DNA from: Moesziomyces globuligerus
Lineage: Eukaryota; Basidiomycota; Ustilaginomycetes; Ustilaginales; Ustilaginaceae
Length of the DNA stretch: 64,000 nt
Direction: 5' to 3'
Assembly (NCBI GenBank): GCA_030849465.1
Contig: JARVLF010000016.1
Span: forward strand, 1,426,001-1,490,000
This document shows, piece by piece, positions 1 to 8,337 of this stretch (positions within the stretch are counted from its first letter, which is position 1; every line of letters starts with the position of its first letter). The notes under the pieces are model-generated. The model saw nothing but the letters and a program-made list of their open reading frames with translations, did no database searches and was not told the DNA's origin. The position numbers and the translations under genes are program-made.

Positions 1-1
1 G

Positions 2-913
2 TGTGAACAGCACGGGAAAGGTGGAGTGACAAAAGCAGACGCACTGGATGCGAAGCAGGGTGCTCAACACCTGGACGAGTCGCACTGGCTGTACGGGATC
101 AAGGCCGAGGAGATCGTCGACTTCAAGTGGCTTCCAGGCGTGTCGTTGCCAGCGACTCCTGTATCCGAGGATGGCTCGAAAGATGCTGGGCATGCCGAGA
201 GCACTCGTTCCAGCAAGCGGGCGCGACGGGCAAGCACTCGGACAAGCCGCGATTCTTCAACATCTGTGCGGGCAAAGGAATCTCAGCAGTCCTCAGCATC
301 CTCTGCTTCGCCGGGAGCATTGGAGGGAGACCCGAAGAAGTCGTTCGAGTCGGTGCGCTCGTATCTGCAGCATCTACGCACGCTGTCGTATCAAGAGGCG
401 CGGCAAGAGCTGATTCAATTCCCCGGCGTCGGACCCAAGGTGGCGGACTGCATCCTGCTCATGTCGCTCGACCAAGCATCGAGCATCCCCGTCGACAGGC
501 ACGTGTTTCAGTTTGCGGAAAAGTGGTATCGACTGCGTACCAAGAGGTACGAGGAGATCGCCGACTACTTCCGCGAGCTCTGGGGCGAGTATGCCGGCTG
601 GGCGCACAGCGTGCTCTTCACAGCCGACCTCCGTTCCTTCGCGACCTACAATACCGCCAAGAAGGAAGAGGCCGAGGCGGAGGCCACCGGCGCGACGTTC
701 TGGGGTAAGACCGAGGCGGCTGAGGAGACGGGACTGCCGACTCCGCCGTCGAGCCGGCTGGTCAAGGAGGATCCAGAGGCGCTGCTTCAGAAGGTCCATT
801 CGCCCCCGCGTATTGCGATCCCAGAGCTCGTGCCTCAATCTCTCGACGACGGGCGCGCCACACTCGCCGAACGCATCAAGAGCCGCCCCAAACGCAAGAG
901 CCGTCGAAGCTAA
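2..913 (+). CDS. OGG1: 8-oxoguanine DNA glycosylase, C-terminal part (5' end outside window)
   Basis: This is the C-terminal part of a bifunctional DNA glycosylase/AP lyase that removes 8-oxoguanine in base-excision repair. The frame is open to the left edge, so the true start lies upstream. The helix-hairpin-helix and GPD loop are clear: PGVGPKVADC carries the Schiff-base lysine (codon 437..439) and IPVD the catalytic aspartate (codon 494..496). They are followed by the family's LWGEYAGWAHSVLFTADL segment. The residues at the left edge, EQHGKGG, appear to match the LEEQGG loop of human OGG1. Between that loop and FESVRSYLQHLR lies roughly 100 residues of extra Ser/Arg/Lys-rich sequence with an NLS-like SSKRARRASTRTSR run. 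I assume this is a translated insertion and not an intron, because the frame stays open and no good splice pair is visible. The gene ends 180 bp from the stop of convergent NOB1. Confidence 0.9.
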   Translation, partial: CEQHGKGGVTKADALDAKQGAQHLDESHWLYGIKAEEIVDFKWLPGVSLPATPVSEDGSKDAGHAESTRSSKRARRASTRTSRDSSTSVRAKESQQSSASSASPGALEGDPKKSFESVRSYLQHLRTLSYQEARQELIQFPGVGPKVADCILLMSLDQASSIPVDRHVFQFAEKWYRLRTKRYEEIADYFRELWGEYAGWAHSVLFTADLRSFATYNTAKKEEAEAEATGATFWGKTEAAEETGLPTPPSSRLVKEDPEALLQKVHSPPRIAIPELVPQSLDDGRATLAERIKSRPKRKSRRS

Positions 914-1093
914 GACTCACCACCTCGTCCTCTCGGACATCTAATTAGCAAAGCCCCATACGGCATGACTCTCTCTGATCTCCAGTAATTGAAGAGGCAG
1001 GAATCTCAACCACGCCACATTGCCATCGAGCGTGAGAAGGTGCAGTGTGAAAGTGCAGTGTATCGGCATGGTGACAAAGAGGTGTGCTGGGTC

Positions 1094-2938
1094 TCACTTG
1101 CGCGTGCGGCGGTTTGCGTTTGGATTTTTGCGGCCATGACCGATGACGGGGAGATTGCTCTTGTCGCGCGAGGCGAACTGGCTGCCGAGGAAGATATCGC
1201 CCGTGTCCCAAGCCTCTTCATAGCGGACCGAGAGCGAGTCCTTGCCTGCGCGCATGGCCTTTTCGAGCGCGCGTTCCTCCTTGCGCTTTCGGCTGGCCTC
1301 CTTGGCGAGGGCGCGCTGCCACTCGAGCTGATCTTCGCGAAGGATGAGACCCGAACCGCCCGTCTTTCCGCCCGAGGCCGAACCAGCCTTGGGGGCGGGG
1401 ATGGAGTACTTTGTGCCGCGAAGGTTGAAGCGGTAGTTCTTCTTGAGGTGGAGCTGGAATCCGCCCTTGGCGGTATCGTCGACGGTGACGGCGACCTTGG
1501 TGAGCGTCGCATTGCCGCACACGGGGCAGAACTTCTTCTCCATGTCCTTGCACACCTTCATGCACGCATGGCAGCGCAGCACGAACGACTTGACCGAGCG
1601 CACGCGCGAACCGTGCACACCCACCAGCGACAGACCCATCTGCAGCAATACGTTCTGCACGGCAAAGTCACCGGTGATGCATGCCACCGTCATGTGACCA
1701 CCTTCGGAGACGTTGCCCATCGCATCCCACGACAGCGACGGACGCGACTGGATGGATGGGTCGTTGTAGTCGCGCGAAACGTGACCCGGCTTGTGCGGCG
1801 CCGACTTGGCCTTGGTCTTGCTGCTCGACTCGACGCGCTCCCAGCCCTCCTCGAGCGGCTCCTCCGGCTGCAGAAGGTCGGCTGGCTCGGGAACGTCGTC
1901 CTTACCCTGGTCTTCGGTGTACTTCCAGCCGGGCATGCGGTTGTCCGAGATAAAGCCCAGGCTGAAGTTTTTGGCCTTCTGCACGTTGTCAGGCGTGATC
2001 CAGGCACCCTCGCCCTCGTCTTCGGACTCCTCGTCCGTGTATTCTGCCTCGTTCCATCCCCGCTCCGGACCCGGCTGCACGTGCGACGTTGATGGTTGCT
2101 GCTCGACCTCGTGCTGCTGCGACTCGGGTGCGTGCGCTGCAGGTGCTGCTTGCTGCTCTGCGGCGACGGCCTTGGCTTGCTTCTTGGCCGCCTTCTTGTC
2201 TCGGTTCTCCCGGATGCGTTGCGCCACGAGCTGGTCCACCGTGAGTCCCGCTGCAGCCGCCTCCTCCTCGAGCTTCTTCTGCTTGGCCTCGGCCTTCTGC
2301 TGACGCTTCTTGTCGATGGCTGCTTGTCGTGCTGCCTTTGCGTCTGCCGATGTGGATGCGGACGACGACGATGCGGTCGCCTCACTGGCTTCAGTGGTAG
2401 ACGCTGCTGTGGAGGCGGATGGAGGGGCGGCTTCGCCCCTCTTGCCGTCTGGCCTGCTTCGAATGCGCTTGGTACCGTGCCTTTGCACCTCGCGCTCGTA
2501 GGTCAGCGCGATGACTTCGAGATCCTGTGTCGAGAGCACTCCGATGTCACCGGTCTTCTTGGCGAATTCGGATACGGCGACCATGCTGGCTGGGCCGGGC
2601 TGGACTACATGCAGCTTGAAGTCGGGTCGGAGGCGGAGCGACTCGAGGTACTCGCGGGCCGAGGCGTGCTTGATCTCCTGGATGACGCGCGGCGGGATGT
2701 AGTACTCAGAAGCGAGGGCGTCGAGGGGAGCGCGCATGATCAGCGCACCTGCATCGAGAATGAGCGTGTCGATTCGCGGCTTCTTGGTACGGACGGCGGA
2801 TTCGGATGCATCAGCAGCATTCTCCTCGGGCTTCGAGCTCGACGCTGCGGCCGCAGAGGATTCCGAGGCCGCATCTGGTTGAGGGGCGGCGGCGGCTGCT
2901 TTCGCGCCGGCCGCGGCCATGGCAGCCCATGTCGACAT
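1094..2938 (-). CDS. NOB1: NOB1, endonuclease for 20S pre-rRNA D-site cleavage
   Basis: Predicted PIN-domain endonuclease that makes the 3' end of 18S rRNA in late cytoplasmic pre-40S particles (family knowledge). The 614-residue protein begins MSTWAAMAAAG. The PIN domain starts at DTLILDAGALIMRAP and continues through the EIKHASAREYLESLR helix and the STQDLEVIALTYE acidic motif. A long Ala/Lys/Glu-rich linker follows. Near the C-terminus is a zinc ribbon, CHAC...CPVC, and then the typical basic tail GHGRKNPNANRRTRK. The frame is open for another 51 codons upstream, but that stretch is unlike the family, so I chose the ATG at 2936..2938. No intron is needed. NOB1 is divergent from the F-box gene across 583 bp. 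Confidence 0.93.
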   Translation of the reverse strand: MSTWAAMAAAGAKAAAAAPQPDAASESSAAAASSSKPEENAADASESAVRTKKPRIDTLILDAGALIMRAPLDALASEYYIPPRVIQEIKHASAREYLESLRLRPDFKLHVVQPGPASMVAVSEFAKKTGDIGVLSTQDLEVIALTYEREVQRHGTKRIRSRPDGKRGEAAPPSASTAASTTEASEATASSSSASTSADAKAARQAAIDKKRQQKAEAKQKKLEEEAAAAGLTVDQLVAQRIRENRDKKAAKKQAKAVAAEQQAAPAAHAPESQQHEVEQQPSTSHVQPGPERGWNEAEYTDEESEDEGEGAWITPDNVQKAKNFSLGFISDNRMPGWKYTEDQGKDDVPEPADLLQPEEPLEEGWERVESSSKTKAKSAPHKPGHVSRDYNDPSIQSRPSLSWDAMGNVSEGGHMTVACITGDFAVQNVLLQMGLSLVGVHGSRVRSVKSFVLRCHACMKVCKDMEKKFCPVCGNATLTKVAVTVDDTAKGGFQLHLKKNYRFNLRGTKYSIPAPKAGSASGGKTGGSGLILREDQLEWQRALAKEASRKRKEERALEKAMRAGKDSLSVRYEEAWDTGDIFLGSQFASRDKSNLPVIGHGRKNPNANRRTRK

Positions 2939-3521
2939 GATTGAGAGGAAGCGTGCGCTTTGGTTGGAGTTCGGCGAAGGTCGGTCAAGAGATGATGGTG
3001 GTACTTGGAATGCGTGATGGCATGCTGTCGGCGCTTCGTCTGGAAAATTTTGGGAACTTTTCTTCTGACCTGGCAGCCGCTCCGCCACCATCTGGCTGCC
3101 AAAATGAATTTTGACTTTTTATCGGATGTGCCTTCTTTGCTTCCAGGTCAGGGTCCATGCCGAGCCTCTGCCGGCCGACACGCGCTTTGATGGACGTGGG
3201 CGGTTAGAAGCCGACTCAAATCATGTGGAGGCGTCGAGGCCGAATGCTGCAACGGCTGCATGGCTTCATGCCAAGTCCGAGGCTCTTCGTAATCTGTGCT
3301 TCGACATTCACATTGTGCGTTTTGCCTATCCACTCCACCACCTAGCGAACCTGATATCAACTGCTGAAGCATCACGAGGCCCTGGATGGTCTCCCTCCAC
3401 ATTCTCAACATCCTGCTCCAGACAGCAAGCGAGACCGCATGGTCCTGCAACGCTGCTTAGCCGGGTTCATCAAAGGACGTCTACTTCCTTCGGGCCTTGA
3501 TCCAACCTCTGGCCGCCCAAA
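2939..3521. promoter_or_regulatory. Divergent intergenic region between NOB1 and the F-box gene
   Basis: 583 bp between two start codons, expected to hold both promoters and 5' leaders. Short ORFs in it have no recognisable product. I saw no RNA gene or clear regulatory motif. Confidence 0.4.
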
Positions 3522-6500
3522 ATGACCGCAGTCCTGCCGGACGAGGTGGTCTTCCACATCTTCTCGTATCTCGATCCCCGCTCTCTCGGTGCTGCCTTAC
3601 AGTGCAGCACGACCTTCTATCGCATTGGCACGAGCCCCGCCTTGTGGGAGCTCCCGTATCTTCTGCGCTGGTCGACAGGCGATCCTGAGCGAGAGGAGGC
3701 GCGCCAAACCACCAAATGGAGGCAAAGCAGACGTATCCAGCGACTCGAGCATCACGCGCGGCGTGCTTCCATCGAGAAGGACCTAGCGCCGCGGTCGCCT
3801 CTGGCCTCCCCGTTCCGCTATCTCCGACTTTCTTCGCAGCAGCCAGACTCGGAAGCATCATCTTCAGAACCGAGTGACCTTGCCCAGCTCGACTTTTACC
3901 GGCTCTTCGTCGAGCGCATCAGCATCGATCAGGAGGTTCTCGATGTTCTGTACGGCCAAGTCGAGGCCACGCATGGCCGCATCCCGATAATCACCTCCCT
4001 CGCTCAGAAATTCGGCAACGATGCCAAGGACATCCTCACGGCAGTCGTAGAGGCTCAGTCAAGCTGCCCGTCCTGGACACCTGACGGACTGCCTCCGTCA
4101 TCTTCTCGGAACGAGATCAGCTCCGAGGGCTCAGGCGAGTACCGCGTAAACGCATATCAAGCCCATCTCCCGACCACATTGCGTTCCGACACCCATCATC
4201 TCGTCATACTGCACCATGCCAGGGAGATTCTCGAACACCTGCAGCGACGCGAAGCCATGCACAAGATCGACGAGCTGTCGCGCATGTCCCACGACACGCC
4301 TGAGCCTCGACTAGAGTCGGCTATCGTGGCGGGCCACTTCGTCCCCTCCGACACGGAGACAGCGGTATCGCTGCTGACCCTGTTCCGAGGTGGCGAGGTG
4401 ACTTTCGTAGAAGACCAGCTCGATGTGCTGGCAGCCGCCTGCGATCTGTACCTGCAGCAACGATTCCAAGCTCCTTCTAGCGCTGCTCACGGCGATGATG
4501 GTAGCCCGACAGCCAAGGAGATGGCGCTGGCCATCTGCGACTTTCTCGCCGACCATGGATTCCGGGGCGCCCGCGATGATGTCTTTTCGGACCTCGACAA
4601 CCACTTTCTACATCACTGCTTTACCACCAACCGCGAGACTCTACCCCTGAGCTTGACGCTCATCTTCTGCGGCGTTGCCAACCGCTTGGGGCTGCGTGCA
4701 TCGCTGTGCAACTTCCCCATGCGCATCCTCGCCTTTATCATGTCGGATCCTGTGGCACCATTGCCCCGTGCGGACGACTCGCTCTCGTCGGTCCCGCACG
4801 ACATGTTCTGGCTCGACGTATGCGAGCATACCACGGTGGCGTACAGCATGCACAAGCCGACTCCGACAGACGCGTTTGCAAGGCAGGCGTCGTGGTTGGA
4901 GTCGCGGCCTCCGATCCTGGACCGGGATGATCTGACCGACTGGATCGGGAGGATGGGTATCCCGCCTTCCGACGACTTCTGGCGCCCCGCTTCGCCGGAC
5001 AGTATGATCCAGCGTGCCGCAAGGAACATCCTCAGCAGCGTCCAGAGGGCGCAGATCCTACCGAGGAACATGCAGCCCGGTGGCCAAGCAACGAGCGCAC
5101 TTCGGACGATGGAGCTCACTCAGAGATTATTACGACTTCACTATCAGTGGACGAATCTGGTGCGCATCGACCATGCCTTCCTGAGCTCGTTCTACGGACG
5201 TACGGATGCAGCAGAACACGAGGCCATCACCAAGGACGTGACAGCAGTGCTGAGAGGCGACGTCGCAATTCGATTGCGCTGCCTCGCAGAAGACGAGACG
5301 GCGTGGATGATTGTGCGGCGGTGGAGAAGCGAGTCGATGCGTTCGCTGACTACTGCGCCGCATTGCTGGGCATGGCCAGCCGAGAGGCCGGCGGAGCGAT
5401 TTCGGAGCTGGATGGATTCACGCGCGCTGGACCACGACTGGACGCGGGTGCGCGATGATGTGAAGCGGCGATCTGACCACTGGTCGGAACACGAGCAGCA
5501 GGCGGCCAAGTACGCGGCGGTCAACGCGTTGTTCCGGCTCAACACGCAGGTGAGCGCGCGCGAAGTCGACTGGATCGCCGCCTTCCTGCAGAGCTACTTT
5601 ATGCTCGACGTCGAGGTGATCGAGCGCGACTTCCTCGGCATTGAACACGCCCCCGACCGCACACCGGTGCCTCGCGCGGATACGGGCATCGAAGACGACG
5701 ATAGCGAGGGAAGCGAGTCGAGCAACGAGCCCAGCTTCTCGAGACAAGCCGTCGACGGAGAAGGCGCCGCGGGGATCGTGCAGAACATGAGCGTGCGCGT
5801 CATCCTGCGTCGCATGCTCCAGGCCGTGCGCGTCAAAGATGCCGAGCCGCCCCGGGTGAACCGAAGAGTGGGAGCAGAGGCCAGGCGGAAACGCGCGATT
5901 CGTGGCACACCATCTTCAACTGCAAGGCACGGGGCCAAGAACGATGCAGATAGCGCTTCAGGTGACGCTACCGAGGAGATGAGGAAGGAGGTGGGGGAGG
6001 AGGAGGAGGATCTGATCGGGTACCGAGTGGGCACGGTGTTTCGGCACCACACGTACCGCTATGCCGGCTGCATTCTAGGATGGGATCCGCACTGCGCTGC
6101 GCCGGAGGACTGGATCGTCAACATGGGCGTCGACCGTCTGCCACCCCCTCGGTCAGGAATCGCTTCCACCGAGGCTCGCAGTGGTGAGCGGCGAGGTGGA
6201 CGGCATCAGCCGTTCTACCACTCGCAAGTCGCCGACGGGACGCGGCGCTACGTGGCCGAAGTCAACGTCGAGCGCCTTACGGGACCAATCTGGATCTACG
6301 GTGATCCCGCTGCAACGGCCTCGGCGAGAGGTACAGAGGCCACAGGAGAGGCAACGATGTTGGCAACAGCCGTGCACAAGTTGCTCGGCCTCCGTGGGCT
6401 GGGCGAGTACTTCCGCTGCTTCGACCAGCAGCGTGCCATGTTGCGCCGAAATCGTGACTGCACAGTCATGTTTCCCGACGACTGGTCCGACGATGAAGAC

Positions 6501-6587
6501 GATCAGGAACTCCGAAATGCACCCCCACCACAGCACTCGTACGAGGAGGAGCAGACTGAGAGGCTCTCAGAAGACGGAAGTTGGTAG
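3522..6587 (+). CDS. F-box protein with transglutaminase-like and HspQ/YccV domains (FBXO21-like)
   Basis: A 1021-residue protein with three parts. Residues about 1-45 form an F-box (LPDEVVFHIFSYLDPRSLGA...CSTTFYRIGTSPALWE), which would bind Skp1 in an SCF ubiquitin ligase. Residues about 120-430 resemble the SirB1/transglutaminase-like fold seen in FBXO21 (ALAICDFLADHGFRGARDD, then LSLTLIFCGVANRLGL). Residues about 830-915 match the YccV/HspQ hemimethylated-DNA-binding-like domain (YRVGTVFRHHTYRYAGCILGWD ... YHSQVADGTRRYVAEVNVERL). This order is that of animal FBXO21; the substrate here is unknown. A basic/acidic low-complexity stretch (about 720-830) precedes the YccV domain. The ATG at 3522 puts the F-box at the extreme N-terminus, as is usual. 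Confidence 0.85.
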   Translation: MTAVLPDEVVFHIFSYLDPRSLGAALQCSTTFYRIGTSPALWELPYLLRWSTGDPEREEARQTTKWRQSRRIQRLEHHARRASIEKDLAPRSPLASPFRYLRLSSQQPDSEASSSEPSDLAQLDFYRLFVERISIDQEVLDVLYGQVEATHGRIPIITSLAQKFGNDAKDILTAVVEAQSSCPSWTPDGLPPSSSRNEISSEGSGEYRVNAYQAHLPTTLRSDTHHLVILHHAREILEHLQRREAMHKIDELSRMSHDTPEPRLESAIVAGHFVPSDTETAVSLLTLFRGGEVTFVEDQLDVLAAACDLYLQQRFQAPSSAAHGDDGSPTAKEMALAICDFLADHGFRGARDDVFSDLDNHFLHHCFTTNRETLPLSLTLIFCGVANRLGLRASLCNFPMRILAFIMSDPVAPLPRADDSLSSVPHDMFWLDVCEHTTVAYSMHKPTPTDAFARQASWLESRPPILDRDDLTDWIGRMGIPPSDDFWRPASPDSMIQRAARNILSSVQRAQILPRNMQPGGQATSALRTMELTQRLLRLHYQWTNLVRIDHAFLSSFYGRTDAAEHEAITKDVTAVLRGDVAIRLRCLAEDETAWMIVRRWRSESMRSLTTAPHCWAWPAERPAERFRSWMDSRALDHDWTRVRDDVKRRSDHWSEHEQQAAKYAAVNALFRLNTQVSAREVDWIAAFLQSYFMLDVEVIERDFLGIEHAPDRTPVPRADTGIEDDDSEGSESSNEPSFSRQAVDGEGAAGIVQNMSVRVILRRMLQAVRVKDAEPPRVNRRVGAEARRKRAIRGTPSSTARHGAKNDADSASGDATEEMRKEVGEEEEDLIGYRVGTVFRHHTYRYAGCILGWDPHCAAPEDWIVNMGVDRLPPPRSGIASTEARSGERRGGRHQPFYHSQVADGTRRYVAEVNVERLTGPIWIYGDPAATASARGTEATGEATMLATAVHKLLGLRGLGEYFRCFDQQRAMLRRNRDCTVMFPDDWSDDEDDQELRNAPPPQHSYEEEQTERLSEDGSW

Positions 6588-6706
6588 ACTCACAATCAAG
6601 TCGATTCATGTCGACATCTTACCCATCCGGATCCCCGATCGGGATACGCATGTGTGCGAGTGTGCGAGTCTCAGTCAGCATGAATTTTCGATTGCTGCAG
6701 GTGACC

Positions 6707-7987
6707 CTACCCCAGACCAGCGCTGCGGTACCAGCGAAGACGACCGTCCTCGCTAGCGGTGACGAAGCGTGTCATGGGCGGGGCCGTGGTGGTCTGAGCC
6801 TGCTCCTGCGGCTGGACGGAGGGTTGAAAGGCAAAGGCACGCATGGGTCTCACCTCGCTTGCGCTAAAGACCGGCGTGGTCTTGGTGGCCGAAGCGAGGT
6901 CCCAGAACTTGATCGTACTATCCGCGCCCAAGCTCGCAAAGACACTCGCTGGACCCGCTGCGGCCGGAGCCGCGATACCGACGACCCAGCCCTTGTGCGC
7001 CGCCAATGCAGCCACCGTCCCTGCGAGCCTCACCTGCTCTTCATCCGACAGCGCAGATGGGGCGGTGAGGATGGGCTGCACATCGTGCACGCTCACCGTG
7101 CGGTCGTCGGAACCGACCAGCAGGAGCGCATCGGTAAAGCTCAGTGTGCGGATGGGTGCCGGGTGATCGGCGAACATCGCGGCGAGGCGCAGCACGGGCT
7201 GCTGCGGCGAGCTCGACGTAAGCGTGTACAGCAGCACGCGACCCGTATCTGTGCCGACGGCGAGAAGATCACCTGACGCGTGGAAGGCCAGCGAGAGGCC
7301 GAAGAGGTCTTTGGAGCCTGTGCGCGAGGGTGGGGCCTGTGCACGCCCGATCAGCGTACCGAAGTCCGCGCCGGAGGTGGCATGGAGGGAGACGGTGGCG
7401 CCGGCACCGACGGCCGCGAACCAGGGCAGGGTCGGATGCAAAGCGGTCTTCCAAGCTTCCGACAGCTTACCTTCCCGCGGCCTCGCGTCGGCCACGGGAC
7501 ATGCTGGGAGCGAGTCGATGCGGCCCACCAGGAGCGACTCGGCATCGTCGACCGGCAGTGGCAGCAATGGCACGTCTCCGTCGTGGTCGGCGACCTCATC
7601 CTCGTCTATTGCTGGAGCTTGTGCAAGTGAGCCGAGGTCCCAGAGCGCGATGGTACCATCGATGGCCGACGTGAGTGCGAGCGTACCGGCATGGTTGGCG
7701 GAAATGCAGTGGAGCGCGTTGGCATGTGCGGTAGGAAGGCTTCGATACGCGCGCGCAGAGTGCGCGTCGAAGGCCTTGATGCGTCCGTCGCAGTCGCCCG
7801 AGAGCACAAGGCCCGCTGTGGATGGAGAGGACCGCGTCCAGCACACGGATACGACGGGCGAAGAGTGCGACTGCCCCGCGAGCGTCTCCTTGTCGCTCAG
7901 AAATTGCAGCGACTGTGAACGGGAAGGCCGTGTACAATGTCAATGAGAGCTTTGCTTGGCAGTGAATCCCGACGTGCAACTCACCAT
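6707..7987 (-). CDS. SKI8: WD40-repeat protein of the Ski8/WDR61 type (2 exons)
   Basis: Exons 7985..7987 and 6707..7912; the 72-nt intron 7913..7984 has a gtgagt donor and a cag acceptor and begins immediately after the ATG. The 402-residue product is a single beta-propeller: repeats include SGDCDGRIKAFD, TSAIDGTIALWD, VGTDTGRVLLY, VGSDDRTVSVHD, SLGADSTIKFWD, and a final VTASEDGRLRWYR strand typical of Ski8 proteins. Ski8 is a subunit of the Ski complex that feeds mRNA to the cytoplasmic exosome, and in some fungi it also acts in meiotic recombination (Rec14/Rec103). Assignment rests on propeller size and the terminal repeat, so another small WD40 protein is possible. The spliced N-terminus reads MSLQFLSDKETLAGQSHSSPVVSVCW, where the last part resembles the first Ski8 blade. 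Confidence 0.75.
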
Positions 7988-8337
7988 CTTCGCACGTATG
8001 TGTATGAAGCTGCTTGCGAACGCCCGTACAGATGATCAAGAAGAGTGATTGGACGAGTGAAGGCGTCGGAAGCAACGAGCAGTCGAGGTGGAGAAGAAAG
8101 TGGAGCGCTGCGTCTCTCAAAGTTCGGAAGTCGGCTCAGAAGGTCCCGAGCGGCTGCCCGAAATCCGCACCTTTTTCAGCCATTGGCTCGAGGTTCGCGA
8201 CTCCATACGGGCACACTCGTTACACCGTCACCGCCAACGCGCCCACACAGGAGCACGCACTCTCTCTTATCTGGTCAAGGACATACGGTGAACTCCTGTA
8301 CGCAGCAGGATCGATCGTGAGCCGCGGAAGAGCCAAG
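7988..8337. promoter_or_regulatory. Divergent intergenic region SKI8 / NUP42
   Basis: 350 bp between start codons. The NUP42 frame is open through it, but the first ATG suited to the CCCH finger is at 8338. No recognisable motif. Confidence 0.35.
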
